In this document: in pieces, positions 51,438 through 60,124 of the stretch
How positions within the stretch are numbered: the stretch's first letter is position 1
Layout of the letters: every line of letters starts with the position of its first letter
Assembly (NCBI GenBank): GCA_003151515.1
Contig: PLXS01000009.1
Coordinates: forward strand, 21,162 to 85,161
Direction: 5' to 3'
DNA from: Opitutaceae bacterium
GTDB taxonomy: Bacteria > Verrucomicrobiota > Verrucomicrobiia > Opitutales > Opitutaceae
DNA: 64,000 nt
Notes under the pieces: generated by a model
The model's database searches: none
What the model saw: the letters and a program-made list of their open reading frames with translations, nothing else
What the model was told of the DNA's origin: nothing
Made by a program: the position numbers and the translations under genes

Positions 51438-53224
51438 CGCGAGTCGGCGGACACGTCGAAGCCCGCAATCCGCTCCCCGAGCCACCACAGCGCCACGACG
51501 AGCTCGCTCGCCAGGATCGAGAGCACGGCGAGAAGCGCGACAAGCAGGGCTGGCGCGGCAGCCCCGAACCACCAGTACGCCGAGACGAGCACCAGCGCCG
51601 CCACGATCGTAGCCGGCACGGCGACAAGCAGGGCGAGGAGCAGCTGGCCGGCCCCCAGGATCAGGCGCTGGCCCATGAGCTCGATGCCCCCGCCGCGGGA
51701 GCGCGTCGCCTGGTACCAGCCCGGCATGAGGACCATCATCATGTTCGGCACGATCAGCTGCAGCAGGCACAGGAAGGGCGCGGCCGCGCCGAGGCAGAGC
51801 ACGCCGGCGGCCCGGACCGCCGGCGTCAGCCACTCCAGGTCGCCGCGGGAGTCGAACGCGAAGGCGCAGACGACGATGCAGGCCCACAGCACGGCCGTGA
51901 GGATCGCGGTCGGGGCGAGGAGCTCGCCCAGTGCCAGCCTCCAGCCCTCCACGGGGTAGGTCTTCAGGATGTCCATGTTGGGGAGGTCGCCGCGCAGGTC
52001 CTGGCGAGCGATCTGCGGCCCGACAAGGAGCGTGTAGCCCGCGACGATGAAGCAGAGCATGACGACGATCGGCCCGTAGATGTCGCCGCCGCGGGCGTTC
52101 TGGGCCAGCACGGTGCGCGCGACCATGAGGCCGCAGACGAGGAACCACACGCTCAGGGCCACGGTGCGGCGGTTCAGGAGCGAGTTCCTCATGGACAGGA
52201 GGTTCTTCCACAGCAGCGCGATCTCGGGGAGCCCGGCGGGCTCCAGTGGAAAGGGCCCGGGAAGCGGCTTCGGCCTTGCGCCGGCGCTCGCGGGCGCCTC
52301 GCCTCGCTGCATCGCCGTGCGGGCGGCGGCCCGCCTCTCGGCGAGCGCCATCGAGCCCTCCTCGATGCGGACCTCGGTGCGCGCCACCCAGAGGTAGTGC
52401 AGCGCGACCACCGCGAGGGCGGGCACGATCGCAAGGGCGAAGTCGGCCGGGCTGCGCGCGAAGTAGGGGGCGAACACGACGCCGAACGGCAGGATGAGCC
52501 AGCGCAGGGGCGAGGACGACGCTAGGCCGTCCAGCATCCGGCCCATGGCGCCGGGCCCGGAGCCCGCAAGGAAGCCCGCGGAGTGGGCGTTCAGGTACGC
52601 CGCGGCGCAGAGGACGACCGCGGCGGCGTAGGAGACGATTGCCGCGACGGCCAGGACGCGCCACAGCACGAAGCCCCGGCCCCGGTCCCGCAGCCGGGCA
52701 AGCGTCAGGTTCGTCCCGGTCACGTGCAGGTCGAAGGTCGACAGGATCACCCACCAGCCGATCCAGGTCGCCACGCGACCGCCCCCCGTGTCGCCCATGC
52801 GCCTGAAAAAGAAGACGATCAGGGCCGAGGTCAGCAGGATGGCGGCCTGGGCGCTCAGGAGCCGGAAATGGATCAGCGCCCGGCGCGTCATCGGTGCGGG
52901 GAAGAGGAACGCGATCTCGGCCTCGCTGAAGCGAAGGCCCGGCTTCTCCGAAGGCGCGATCCAGGCGAAAGCGACCCTCACGAGGGCCGCGCCCGCCGCG
53001 GCCGTGCAGATGAACGCGGCGACGACCCTTCCCACGTCTGCCATGGCCGGCGCCGCGGCCTGGGCGCCCGTGGAATAGCTGAGCCTGCGCAGGAAGAAGA
53101 AGTAGATGTATGCGACGGCCACGGCCGCCCCGAACAGGTACTTCGGCTGGCGCAGCCGCCGCACCCGGTAGACGACCAGGTTGCGAAGGGAGGTCAGCCG
53201 CAGGTAGAGGAGCGCGCCTATCAT
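51434..53224 (-). CDS. Putative ABC exporter membrane protein (ABC_export family)
   Basis: This 596-residue protein has many hydrophobic segments and begins MIGALLYLRLTSLRNLVVYR with RRLRQPKYLFGAAVAVAYIYF, the pattern of the putative ABC exporter family. SEAEIAFLFPAPMTRRALIHF near residue 100 is its conserved cytoplasmic motif. A charged cytoplasmic loop occurs around residue 300. It pairs with the ATPase gene 18 bp upstream. The exported substrate is not known. Confidence 0.85.
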   Translation of the reverse strand: MIGALLYLRLTSLRNLVVYRVRRLRQPKYLFGAAVAVAYIYFFFLRRLSYSTGAQAAAPAMADVGRVVAAFICTAAAGAALVRVAFAWIAPSEKPGLRFSEAEIAFLFPAPMTRRALIHFRLLSAQAAILLTSALIVFFFRRMGDTGGGRVATWIGWWVILSTFDLHVTGTNLTLARLRDRGRGFVLWRVLAVAAIVSYAAAVVLCAAAYLNAHSAGFLAGSGPGAMGRMLDGLASSSPLRWLILPFGVVFAPYFARSPADFALAIVPALAVVALHYLWVARTEVRIEEGSMALAERRAAARTAMQRGEAPASAGARPKPLPGPFPLEPAGLPEIALLWKNLLSMRNSLLNRRTVALSVWFLVCGLMVARTVLAQNARGGDIYGPIVVMLCFIVAGYTLLVGPQIARQDLRGDLPNMDILKTYPVEGWRLALGELLAPTAILTAVLWACIVVCAFAFDSRGDLEWLTPAVRAAGVLCLGAAAPFLCLLQLIVPNMMMVLMPGWYQATRSRGGGIELMGQRLILGAGQLLLALLVAVPATIVAALVLVSAYWWFGAAAPALLVALLAVLSILASELVVALWWLGERIAGFDVSADSR

Positions 53225-53242
53225 GGGTCGAGGTCCCGCGCC

Positions 53243-53974
53243 CTAGGCCTCGGTGCCGCCCGTGGCCCGGATGAAGACCTCCTCCAGACCCACTCCCGCC
53301 TCCCCGTTGCTGAAGCGCGCGGCCACCTCCTCGAGGGTGCCGTCCGCCACCTTGACCCCCTTCTTGAGGATGAGGACGTGCGTGCACACCTCCTCGAGCA
53401 GGTGGAGCAGGTGGGAGCTGAGCACGATGGAGGCGCCCTCGCTCGCGCGCCGGATGATCGAGTCCTTCATCCGGCGGATGCCCAGCGGGTCCAGCCCGGT
53501 CAGGGGCTCGTCGAAGAACATGACCTTGGGCGAATGCAGCAGCCCGCACGCGATCACGAGCTTCTGCTTCATGCCCCGGGAGAGCTCCCCCGGCAGCACG
53601 TCGGCCTTGTCGGCAAGCTCGAGCTCCTCGAGGAGGCGCCGGGCCAGGTCCTCGTAGGGGCCGACGCCGTAGATGCGCGCGACGAAGGCCAGGTGCTGGC
53701 GCACCGTCAGGTACTCGAAGAGCCGGGGCTCGTCGGGGAAGAAGGCGAGGGCGCGCTTGGCCGCCACCGGGTCGGCGTCGAGGCTTGCCCCGGCGATGCG
53801 CACCTCGCCCGAGCTCATGGGGATGACGCCGGCCATGCACCGCAGTGTCGACGTCTTGCCCGCGCCGTTCGGGCCGACGAGCCCGAGCACCTCGCCCGGG
53901 CGCACGCAGAACGACAGGGCGCTGACCGCCGTGAAGGCGCCGTAGCGTTTGGTGAGCGCCTCGACCTCGATCAT
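53243..53974 (-). CDS. ABC transporter ATP-binding protein
   Basis: This 243-residue ATPase has Walker A in GPNGAGKTSTLRCMAG near residue 38, the signature LSRGMKQKLVIACGLL, Walker B in VMFFDEPLTGLDPLG and the switch His in IVLSSHLLHLLEE. It matches the short ABC-2 export ATPases. The ATG at 53974 gives MIEVEALTKRYG. Longer frames upstream on this strand are read-through of the divergent gene. It drives the exporter encoded directly downstream. Confidence 0.92.
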   Translation of the reverse strand: MIEVEALTKRYGAFTAVSALSFCVRPGEVLGLVGPNGAGKTSTLRCMAGVIPMSSGEVRIAGASLDADPVAAKRALAFFPDEPRLFEYLTVRQHLAFVARIYGVGPYEDLARRLLEELELADKADVLPGELSRGMKQKLVIACGLLHSPKVMFFDEPLTGLDPLGIRRMKDSIIRRASEGASIVLSSHLLHLLEEVCTHVLILKKGVKVADGTLEEVAARFSNGEAGVGLEEVFIRATGGTEA

Positions 53975-54071
53975 GAACGGCGACGCTTGCGGCAAGGGGG
54001 CGCGAGGGCAAGTGCGGCCCGGACAAAAAAAGGTAGGAACCTGGCACCCCCGGGGTGCGTCAATCCCAGGC

Positions 54072-54524
54072 ATGAAGCACAATGTCCCCATCCGCCTTCT
54101 CGCGCTTGCAGCCGGCCTCGCGCTCCCGGCGGTCACGGGCCTCTGCAACGACCCCGCCAGCCCCCCGCAGCCGCCTCCTGCGCCGCCCTCCCAGCAGACC
54201 AGTCCGGCCGGGGGCGAGGAGGCGCCCGCACCGCGCCACAGGATGGGGCCGGGGTACTCGCTTGAGGAGCTCACGAGCAAGCTCGCCCTCTCGGCCGACC
54301 AGCAGAAGGCGGTCGGAGCAGCCATCGACTCCGCCAGGAGCCAGTCCCGCGCCCTGAGGAACGACACCTCCCTCTCCTGGGACGACAAGCGCGAGAAGAT
54401 GAGGCAGATCGCGAAGTCCGCCCACGACCAGATCCGCGCCGCGCTCACCCCCGACCAGCAGAAGCAGTTCGACGCGCTGCCGCCGCCGCCGCGCGGCAGG
54501 CCGAGGGGCCCCGACTCCAACTAG
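54072..54524 (+). CDS. Secreted LTXXQ/Spy-like protein
   Basis: This 150-residue protein has a signal peptide (IRLLALAAGLALPAVTGLCN), a Pro-rich linker and a helical C-terminal part. That part has LALSADQQKAVGAAIDSARS and AALTPDQQKQFDAL, two LTxxQ-like repeats as in Spy/CpxP periplasmic chaperones. It is probably periplasmic. Whether it has chaperone activity is unknown. The ATG at 54072 precedes the signal peptide. It diverges from the ABC ATPase gene. Confidence 0.78.
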   Translation: MKHNVPIRLLALAAGLALPAVTGLCNDPASPPQPPPAPPSQQTSPAGGEEAPAPRHRMGPGYSLEELTSKLALSADQQKAVGAAIDSARSQSRALRNDTSLSWDDKREKMRQIAKSAHDQIRAALTPDQQKQFDALPPPPRGRPRGPDSN

Positions 54525-54593
54525 GGGCCCCCAAGGGCGCCGGATTTTTCGCGTGCGTTCGCGCGCGAAACCGCCATCCCTCGCACCTGCGGG

Positions 54594-55541
54594 ATGACCA
54601 TCCGGGAGCTCTTCATTCTCATCCTCCCCGTTTTCGCCGTGATTGCGGTCGGCGTGGCGCTGCGGCGCTTGCGCTGGATCGAGGAGGTCTCCGAGCCGAG
54701 CCTGATCCGGCTTGTCGTCAACGTGTGCATGCCGTGCCTCGTCTTCGACACGATCGTCGGAAACCCGGCGCTTCGCACGCCCGGCAACCTGCTGGTCCCG
54801 CCGATGGCGGGCTTCCTGACGACGGTGGCGGGGTTCGCGGTCGCCTACTTCGCCGCCAAGCGCATCGGCCTGGGGGACGCGCGGGAGGTGCGCACCTTCG
54901 CCCTCACCGCCGGCGTCTGCAACTACAGCTACCTGCCGTTCCCGATCCTGGGGGGCCTGTGGGGGGCGCACGCCCAGGGCGTCATGCTTGTCCACAACAT
55001 GGGCGTCGACACGGCACTCTGGTCCGTGGGCATGCTCGTCCTCACCGGGGCGTCGCCCCTCGCGGGATGGAGGCGGCTCGTGACGCCGATGCTCGCCTCG
55101 CTCTTCGTGTCGGTCGCAATCGACACGGCCGGGGTCTCCGAGTACGTCCCCGGGCTCGTCCGGAGCCTGGCGCACGCGCTCGGCGTCTGCGCGGTGCCCG
55201 TGGGCCTGGTGATGACGGGCGCCAGCCTCGCCGACTACCTGGACCACCCGATCGAGCTGCTGCACCGCAATGTCGCGATTGCGGCGTGCGTGGTCAGGCT
55301 CCTCGTCATGCCGGCCCTCATGCTCTGCCTCGCGCGGGGGCTGCCGTGCTCCGTGGAGCTGAAGAGGGTGCTGGTCGTCGAGGCGGCAATGCCCGCCGCC
55401 GTGATCCCGATCATCCTCGCGCGCTACTACGGCGGCCAGCCGCTCACGTCCGTGCAGGTCGTCCTCGCGACGACCTGCGTTGGCATCTTCGCGAGCCCAC
55501 TCTGGATACGCGCGGGGCTCGCCTGGGTCGGCGTCTCCTAG
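54594..55541 (+). CDS. AEC family transporter (auxin efflux carrier-like)
   Basis: This 315-residue protein has ten membrane helices with LPVFAVIAVGVALRRLRWI at the start, ALTAGVCNYSYLPFPILGGLW in the first half and AAMPAAVIPIILARYYGG in the second half. Bacterial AEC proteins (MdcF, YfdV type) export organic acids. The substrate is unknown here. The start ATG at 54594 is clear. The next gene begins 37 bp after the stop. Confidence 0.87.
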   Translation: MTIRELFILILPVFAVIAVGVALRRLRWIEEVSEPSLIRLVVNVCMPCLVFDTIVGNPALRTPGNLLVPPMAGFLTTVAGFAVAYFAAKRIGLGDAREVRTFALTAGVCNYSYLPFPILGGLWGAHAQGVMLVHNMGVDTALWSVGMLVLTGASPLAGWRRLVTPMLASLFVSVAIDTAGVSEYVPGLVRSLAHALGVCAVPVGLVMTGASLADYLDHPIELLHRNVAIAACVVRLLVMPALMLCLARGLPCSVELKRVLVVEAAMPAAVIPIILARYYGGQPLTSVQVVLATTCVGIFASPLWIRAGLAWVGVS

Positions 55542-55578
55542 GCCTCGCATTCGCGCCGAAATGTGCCACTTTGCGGGG

Positions 55579-56073
55579 ATGATCCGCAGCCTCCTCGCCG
55601 CCGTTGCCGCCGCCGCTCTCCTGGGAACATTGCGCGCGCAGGACGCGGCCCCCATCGAGCAGCAGATTGCCGAGGCGACGCGGTCGCCGAAGGTCACGGT
55701 CGTGCACCTGTGGGCCCCGTGGTGCCCCAACTGCAAGGCCGAGCTCTCAAACGGCGGCTGGAGCGGGTTCATCGACGCCAACCCGGCGGTCAACTTCGTG
55801 TTCGTGACGGTGTGGAACCCGGCGGACGGCCGGGAGATGCTCGCGAAGTTCGGGGTGGGCGCCGAGCCCAACTTCCAGCTCCTCTTGCACCCGAACGGCT
55901 CGAGGAAGAAGGGCGAGAAGGTGACCGAGCTCCTCGGGATGCCGGTCTCCTGGATCCCGACGACCTGGATATTCAGGGACGGGAAGCTGCGCTACGCCAT
56001 GAACTACGGGGAGCTTCGCTTCCCGATGCTCCAGCAGCTGATCAGGGACTCCTCCGACACATGGGAGCACTGA
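55579..56073 (+). CDS. Secreted thioredoxin-fold protein
   Basis: This 164-residue protein has a signal peptide (IRSLLAAVAAAALLGTLRAQ). A thioredoxin-like motif is in VVHLWAPWCPNCKAEL (CPNC) near residue 57. PVSWIPTTWIFRDGKLRY holds the cis-Pro region. It is probably a periplasmic thiol oxidoreductase of the TlpA/ResA class. CPNC rather than CxxC with His or Val is unusual but known. The 3' end overlaps the next gene by 13 bp. Confidence 0.83.
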   Translation: MIRSLLAAVAAAALLGTLRAQDAAPIEQQIAEATRSPKVTVVHLWAPWCPNCKAELSNGGWSGFIDANPAVNFVFVTVWNPADGREMLAKFGVGAEPNFQLLLHPNGSRKKGEKVTELLGMPVSWIPTTWIFRDGKLRYAMNYGELRFPMLQQLIRDSSDTWEH

Positions 56074-56957
56074 GGGACGACGCGCCCGCCAGGCCCGCGG
56101 TCGCCTTCGTTGGGACGGGCGTCATGGGCCGCAGCATGGCGGGCCACCTGATGGTTGCGGGCCACGAGCTGCACGTGCACAACCGCTCGAGGCAGAAGGC
56201 GCAGCCCCTCTTGGACGCCGGGGCCCTCTGGCATGAGTCCGCGGGCGCCGCCGCCGCCCACGCCCCGGTGGTCATCACCATGCTAGGCTACCCCAGGGAC
56301 GTCGAGGAGTCCTACCTCGGCGCGGGAGGGATCGTCGAGCTCGCCCAGCCCGGGGCACTCCTGATCGACATGACGACCTCGAGCCCGCTCCTCGCCCGCA
56401 GGATCGGCGAGGCCGCGGCAGCCCGGGGCCTCCAGGCCCTGGACGCGCCGGTCTCCGGCGGGGACGTCGGGGCGCGCGAGGCGAGGCTCGTCATCATGGC
56501 CGGCGGCGAGGCGGCGGCCTACGAGCGCGCGCTTCCGGTCCTCTCGCTCCTCGGCAAGAACATCGCCCTGCTCGGGCCGGCGGGCTCGGGCCAGCACTGC
56601 AAGATGGCCAACCAGATCGCGTGCGCGGTCGGCATGGTCGCCTGGTGCGAGGCGCTCGCCTACGCGCGCGGCGCCGGGCTGGACCCCGGCCGCGTCCACG
56701 CGAGCATAAGCGGCGGCGCCGCGGGCAGCTGGGCGCTCACGAACCTGGGGCCGCGCGCGCTCAAGGGCGACTTCGCGCCGGGATTCTACGTGAAGCACAT
56801 CCGCAAGGACATCGGGATCGCCCTCGCGTCGGCCAGGGAGCTCGGGCTCGAGCTGCCGGGGCTCGAGTGCGCGCGCCAGCTCTACGAGAAGGTCTCGGCC
56901 CGGGGCTGGGACGAGCTCGGGACCCAGGCCCTGTACAAGCTCTACGTGTCGCTCTGA
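56061..56957 (+). CDS. NAD(P)-dependent beta-hydroxyacid dehydrogenase
   Basis: This 298-residue protein is of the 3-hydroxyisobutyrate dehydrogenase / tartronate-semialdehyde reductase family. The NAD loop is FVGTGVMGRSMAGHLMVAGH near residue 17. The substrate motif is DAPVSGGDVGAREARLVIMAGG near residue 132. The catalytic lysine is in GSGQHCKMANQI near residue 180. GDFAPGFYVKHIRKDIGIA is the family tail. The exact substrate is not known. The ATG at 56061 lies within the end of the thioredoxin gene, which suggests coupling. Confidence 0.88.
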   Translation: MGALRDDAPARPAVAFVGTGVMGRSMAGHLMVAGHELHVHNRSRQKAQPLLDAGALWHESAGAAAAHAPVVITMLGYPRDVEESYLGAGGIVELAQPGALLIDMTTSSPLLARRIGEAAAARGLQALDAPVSGGDVGAREARLVIMAGGEAAAYERALPVLSLLGKNIALLGPAGSGQHCKMANQIACAVGMVAWCEALAYARGAGLDPGRVHASISGGAAGSWALTNLGPRALKGDFAPGFYVKHIRKDIGIALASARELGLELPGLECARQLYEKVSARGWDELGTQALYKLYVSL

Positions 56958-56969
56958 GGGCCCCGCGGG

Positions 56970-59900
56970 CTAGTCCTCCTGCGGCGGCGTGAAGCCACGC
57001 CGCATGACGTTCTCGGCGATCGCGCGGGGGAAGAGGAAGTTGGTCAGGTACTCCCTGCCGCCGGCCTTGGTGCCGCCGCCGCTCATCCTGAAGCCGCCGA
57101 AGGGGTGGCGCTCGACGATGGCGCCGGTGATGCCGCGGTTGATGTAGAGGTTGCCGGTGATGAACTCTTCCTTGGCCCGCTCGATGGCGCGCGGGCTCCG
57201 GGAGAAGATGCCGCCCGTGAGGGCGTACTCGGCGGCGTTGGCAAAGGCGAACGCCTCGTCCAGGTCCCTCGCCTTGAGGACCGACAGCACCGGCCCGAAA
57301 ATCTCCTCGCGCACGATCGTGTGCTCGGGCCTGCAGTCGACGAACACGGTCGGCGGGACGTAGTAGCCCCCGCTCTTCACGAGCTCGGGCGACAGGGTGG
57401 CCTGCCAGGCGAGGCGGGCCTCCTGCTTTCCCTTCTCGATGTAGCCGAGGATGCTCTTCTGGGCGTCCGCGTCGATGACCGGGTTGACGAGCGTTCCCGG
57501 TCGCGAGGGGTCGCCGACCGTGAAGGCGGGGCAGGCGGAGACGAAGCGCTCCACAAACTTGTCGTAGACGCCCTCGAGCACGATGAGCCGCGAGAGGGCG
57601 GAGCACTTCTGGCCCGCGTAGCCGAAGGCGCTGTAAAGGGCGGCGGGGATAGCCTCGTCCAGGTCCGCGTCGGCGTCGATAATGAGGGCGTTCTTGCCTC
57701 CCATCTCGCACACGACCTTCTTCAGGTTCAACTGCCCCGGCCGGGTCTTTCCCGCCTCGTCCCAGATGCCGCAGCCGACGGAGCGCGAGCCGGTGAAGGC
57801 GATGAAGTCGACCTTCGGATGGGCGACAAGGTGGGCGCCGGCGTCCGCGCCCGAGCAGGGCAGGTAATGGATCGCGCCCGAGGGCACGCCGGCCTCCACG
57901 AGGATGTCCATCAGGAAGGCGCCGATGATCGAGGTCTGGCGGGCCGGCTTGATGATCATGCAGTTGCCGGCGACCAGGGGGGCGACGGTGAGGCCGGTGA
58001 GGATCGCCATGGGGAAATTCCACGGCGCCACGGACACGCCCACCCCCCGGGGGGTCCAGGCCTGGTGGCAGTCCTCACCGGGCACCGACTGGGTGACGGC
58101 GGGGCGGCCGAGCTTGCGCATCTCCTGCGCGTAGAAGCGGCAGAAGTCGATCGCCTCCGAGATGTCGGCGTCGGCCTCCATCCAGGGCTTTCCGGCCTCG
58201 AGGATGAGGAGCGCGTTCAACTCGAGGCGGCGCGACTCCATGAGGCCGCCCGCCCGCTCGAGCATCCTGCACCGCTCCTCGACCGGGGTCGCGCGCCACT
58301 TCGGGAAGTAGGCGACGCTCGCGGCCACCGCGGCCTCGGCGTCGGCGATCGTCCCCTTGGCCCAGTAGCCCACGATCTGCTCGGGGTGCGCCGGATTGAC
58401 GGAGGGCAGGAACGCTCGGTCGGAGACCTTCCTGCCGTCGATGATGACCGGGTACTTCCTGCCCAGGCGGCCGGACTCGAACGCCTGGAGCGCCGCGCGC
58501 TGCCTCTCGCGGTTGGCGGCGAGCGTGAAGTCGAGGTTCGCGGCGTTGACGAAGGCGCTCGTGCGGGGCTTGCGGGCCATGGGCTCCGGGGCCGAGGCGA
58601 TGAGGTCCGCCGGGTTGCGCAGCAGCTCGTCCAAGGACGCCTCGCCCGTGTTCTTGATCCGCAGAAAGCCCTCGTTGGAGGTGTTCTCGAGCAGGCGGCG
58701 CACCAGGTACGCCATGCCCGGGAGAAGCTCGCCGATCGTGCAGTACTCGCGCACCCGGTGGCCGCGCTGCATGAGCGCGGCCTTCAGGTCGTCCGCCATC
58801 CCGTAGAGGGCCTGGAACTCGTAGGCCTTCGGGTCGATGCCGCGCCTCTCGGCCTGGGCGATCGCATGGGCGACCGAGCGGACGTTGTGCGAGGCGAAGT
58901 TCGGCGTCACCGTGCCGATGTTGTCGAGCAGGTACGACGTGAGCTTCTCGTAGTTGGCGTCCGACTCGGGCTTGCGCGACCATACGGGGACCGGCCACTC
59001 GCGCTGCTGCGCGCCGGCGGTCTCGTAGTCCCAGTAGGCCCCCTTTACCAGGCGCACGTTCAAGTGGCGGCCGTTCGCCCTGGCCCAGCCGACCAGGTCC
59101 TTCAGGTCCCGCTCGCACTCGCGCAGGTAGGCCTGGAGCGCGATCCCGATCTCAGGCTTCTCGCGGAACTCCGGCTCCTCCAGGATCGACTTGAAGAGGG
59201 CGAGCGTGAGGTCCTTCAGCTTGTAGCTCTCCATGTCGAAGTTGATCAGGGCGCCGACCTCCGCGGCCCGCCGCAGGATCGGGCGCAGGCGCCGTTTCAG
59301 GGCCTCGACGGAATGTTCCGGATCGGCCGGATGCACCTCCGGGGTGAGGGCCGAGATCTTGACCGACAGGTTGAGCCGGGGCAGGGGCCCCTTCGGCCCC
59401 ACGTCGCTCGCCGACGGCTCCTTCTCCTTCGCGAAGAAGGCCGAGACGTCGTCCAGGACCTCGCGGTTGCGGCGCAGGAAGACGTCCGCCTCCTCCTCGC
59501 TGACCACGGCCTCGCCGAGAAGATCGATCGTCACCGAGAGTCCCAGCTTGGCGTTCTTGCGGATCTGCTTGATCAGGTCCGCGGTGTCCTTGCCCGTGAC
59601 GAACTGGCCCGCCATGTCCACGACTTGGGCCTTCACCGGGGCGGCGATGAGCGCGGGGGCGAAGGAGGAGGCGGCCAGCCCCGCCTTGAGGGCGGGGTTC
59701 AGTTCGACCGCCTTGTCACCGAGGTATTCCTGGAGATGGCGGACGACCTCGGCCGAGGAGGTCAGGGACGGCAGGACGTCGACGAACCGGAAGAGCTGCG
59801 TCTTGAACGCCGGGTCCTTCATGGCCCATTCCATGATGCGGGCGTACGCGCCCTTCTTGGAGAGGATTCCCGGGCTGGGGTGCTCCTCCATGAGGCGGAA

Positions 59901-59972
59901 AAGGTCGCCGCCTATCGTTCGGACCGCGGCCTCAATCTGCGGATCGGGGGTCAGGAAGGGGTTGTCATTCAT
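56970..59972 (-). CDS. putA: Bifunctional proline dehydrogenase / glutamate semialdehyde dehydrogenase
   Basis: This 1000-residue short-form PutA oxidises proline to glutamate. Residues 90-460 form the FAD-binding PRODH barrel (RLNLSVKISALTPE, RLVKGAYWDYE, YEFQALYGMADDLK, YLVRRLLENTSNEGF). Residues 520-990 form the aldehyde dehydrogenase, with PWNFPMAILTGLTVAPL, FTGSRSVGCGI, the Glu in CEMGGKNALIID and the nucleophile Cys in GYAGQKCSALSR. There is no N-terminal ribbon-helix-helix domain, so it should not regulate itself as the E. coli protein does. It diverges from amtB (152-bp gap). Confidence 0.95.
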   Translation of the reverse strand: MNDNPFLTPDPQIEAAVRTIGGDLFRLMEEHPSPGILSKKGAYARIMEWAMKDPAFKTQLFRFVDVLPSLTSSAEVVRHLQEYLGDKAVELNPALKAGLAASSFAPALIAAPVKAQVVDMAGQFVTGKDTADLIKQIRKNAKLGLSVTIDLLGEAVVSEEEADVFLRRNREVLDDVSAFFAKEKEPSASDVGPKGPLPRLNLSVKISALTPEVHPADPEHSVEALKRRLRPILRRAAEVGALINFDMESYKLKDLTLALFKSILEEPEFREKPEIGIALQAYLRECERDLKDLVGWARANGRHLNVRLVKGAYWDYETAGAQQREWPVPVWSRKPESDANYEKLTSYLLDNIGTVTPNFASHNVRSVAHAIAQAERRGIDPKAYEFQALYGMADDLKAALMQRGHRVREYCTIGELLPGMAYLVRRLLENTSNEGFLRIKNTGEASLDELLRNPADLIASAPEPMARKPRTSAFVNAANLDFTLAANRERQRAALQAFESGRLGRKYPVIIDGRKVSDRAFLPSVNPAHPEQIVGYWAKGTIADAEAAVAASVAYFPKWRATPVEERCRMLERAGGLMESRRLELNALLILEAGKPWMEADADISEAIDFCRFYAQEMRKLGRPAVTQSVPGEDCHQAWTPRGVGVSVAPWNFPMAILTGLTVAPLVAGNCMIIKPARQTSIIGAFLMDILVEAGVPSGAIHYLPCSGADAGAHLVAHPKVDFIAFTGSRSVGCGIWDEAGKTRPGQLNLKKVVCEMGGKNALIIDADADLDEAIPAALYSAFGYAGQKCSALSRLIVLEGVYDKFVERFVSACPAFTVGDPSRPGTLVNPVIDADAQKSILGYIEKGKQEARLAWQATLSPELVKSGGYYVPPTVFVDCRPEHTIVREEIFGPVLSVLKARDLDEAFAFANAAEYALTGGIFSRSPRAIERAKEEFITGNLYINRGITGAIVERHPFGGFRMSGGGTKAGGREYLTNFLFPRAIAENVMRRGFTPPQED

Positions 59973-60124
59973 GATGATCCCAAGGGTGGGTTTGGACCCA
60001 GAGTGTCTTACGCTGTGTATGGGTTTGCAAGGGAAGCGCGATGCGTCAGATGCTTTGAACTCATGCTTATCGACCGGGTAAGCGTGGCGGCAGCCCGAGA
60101 GCAGCATTCATTTATTCTAACCCC

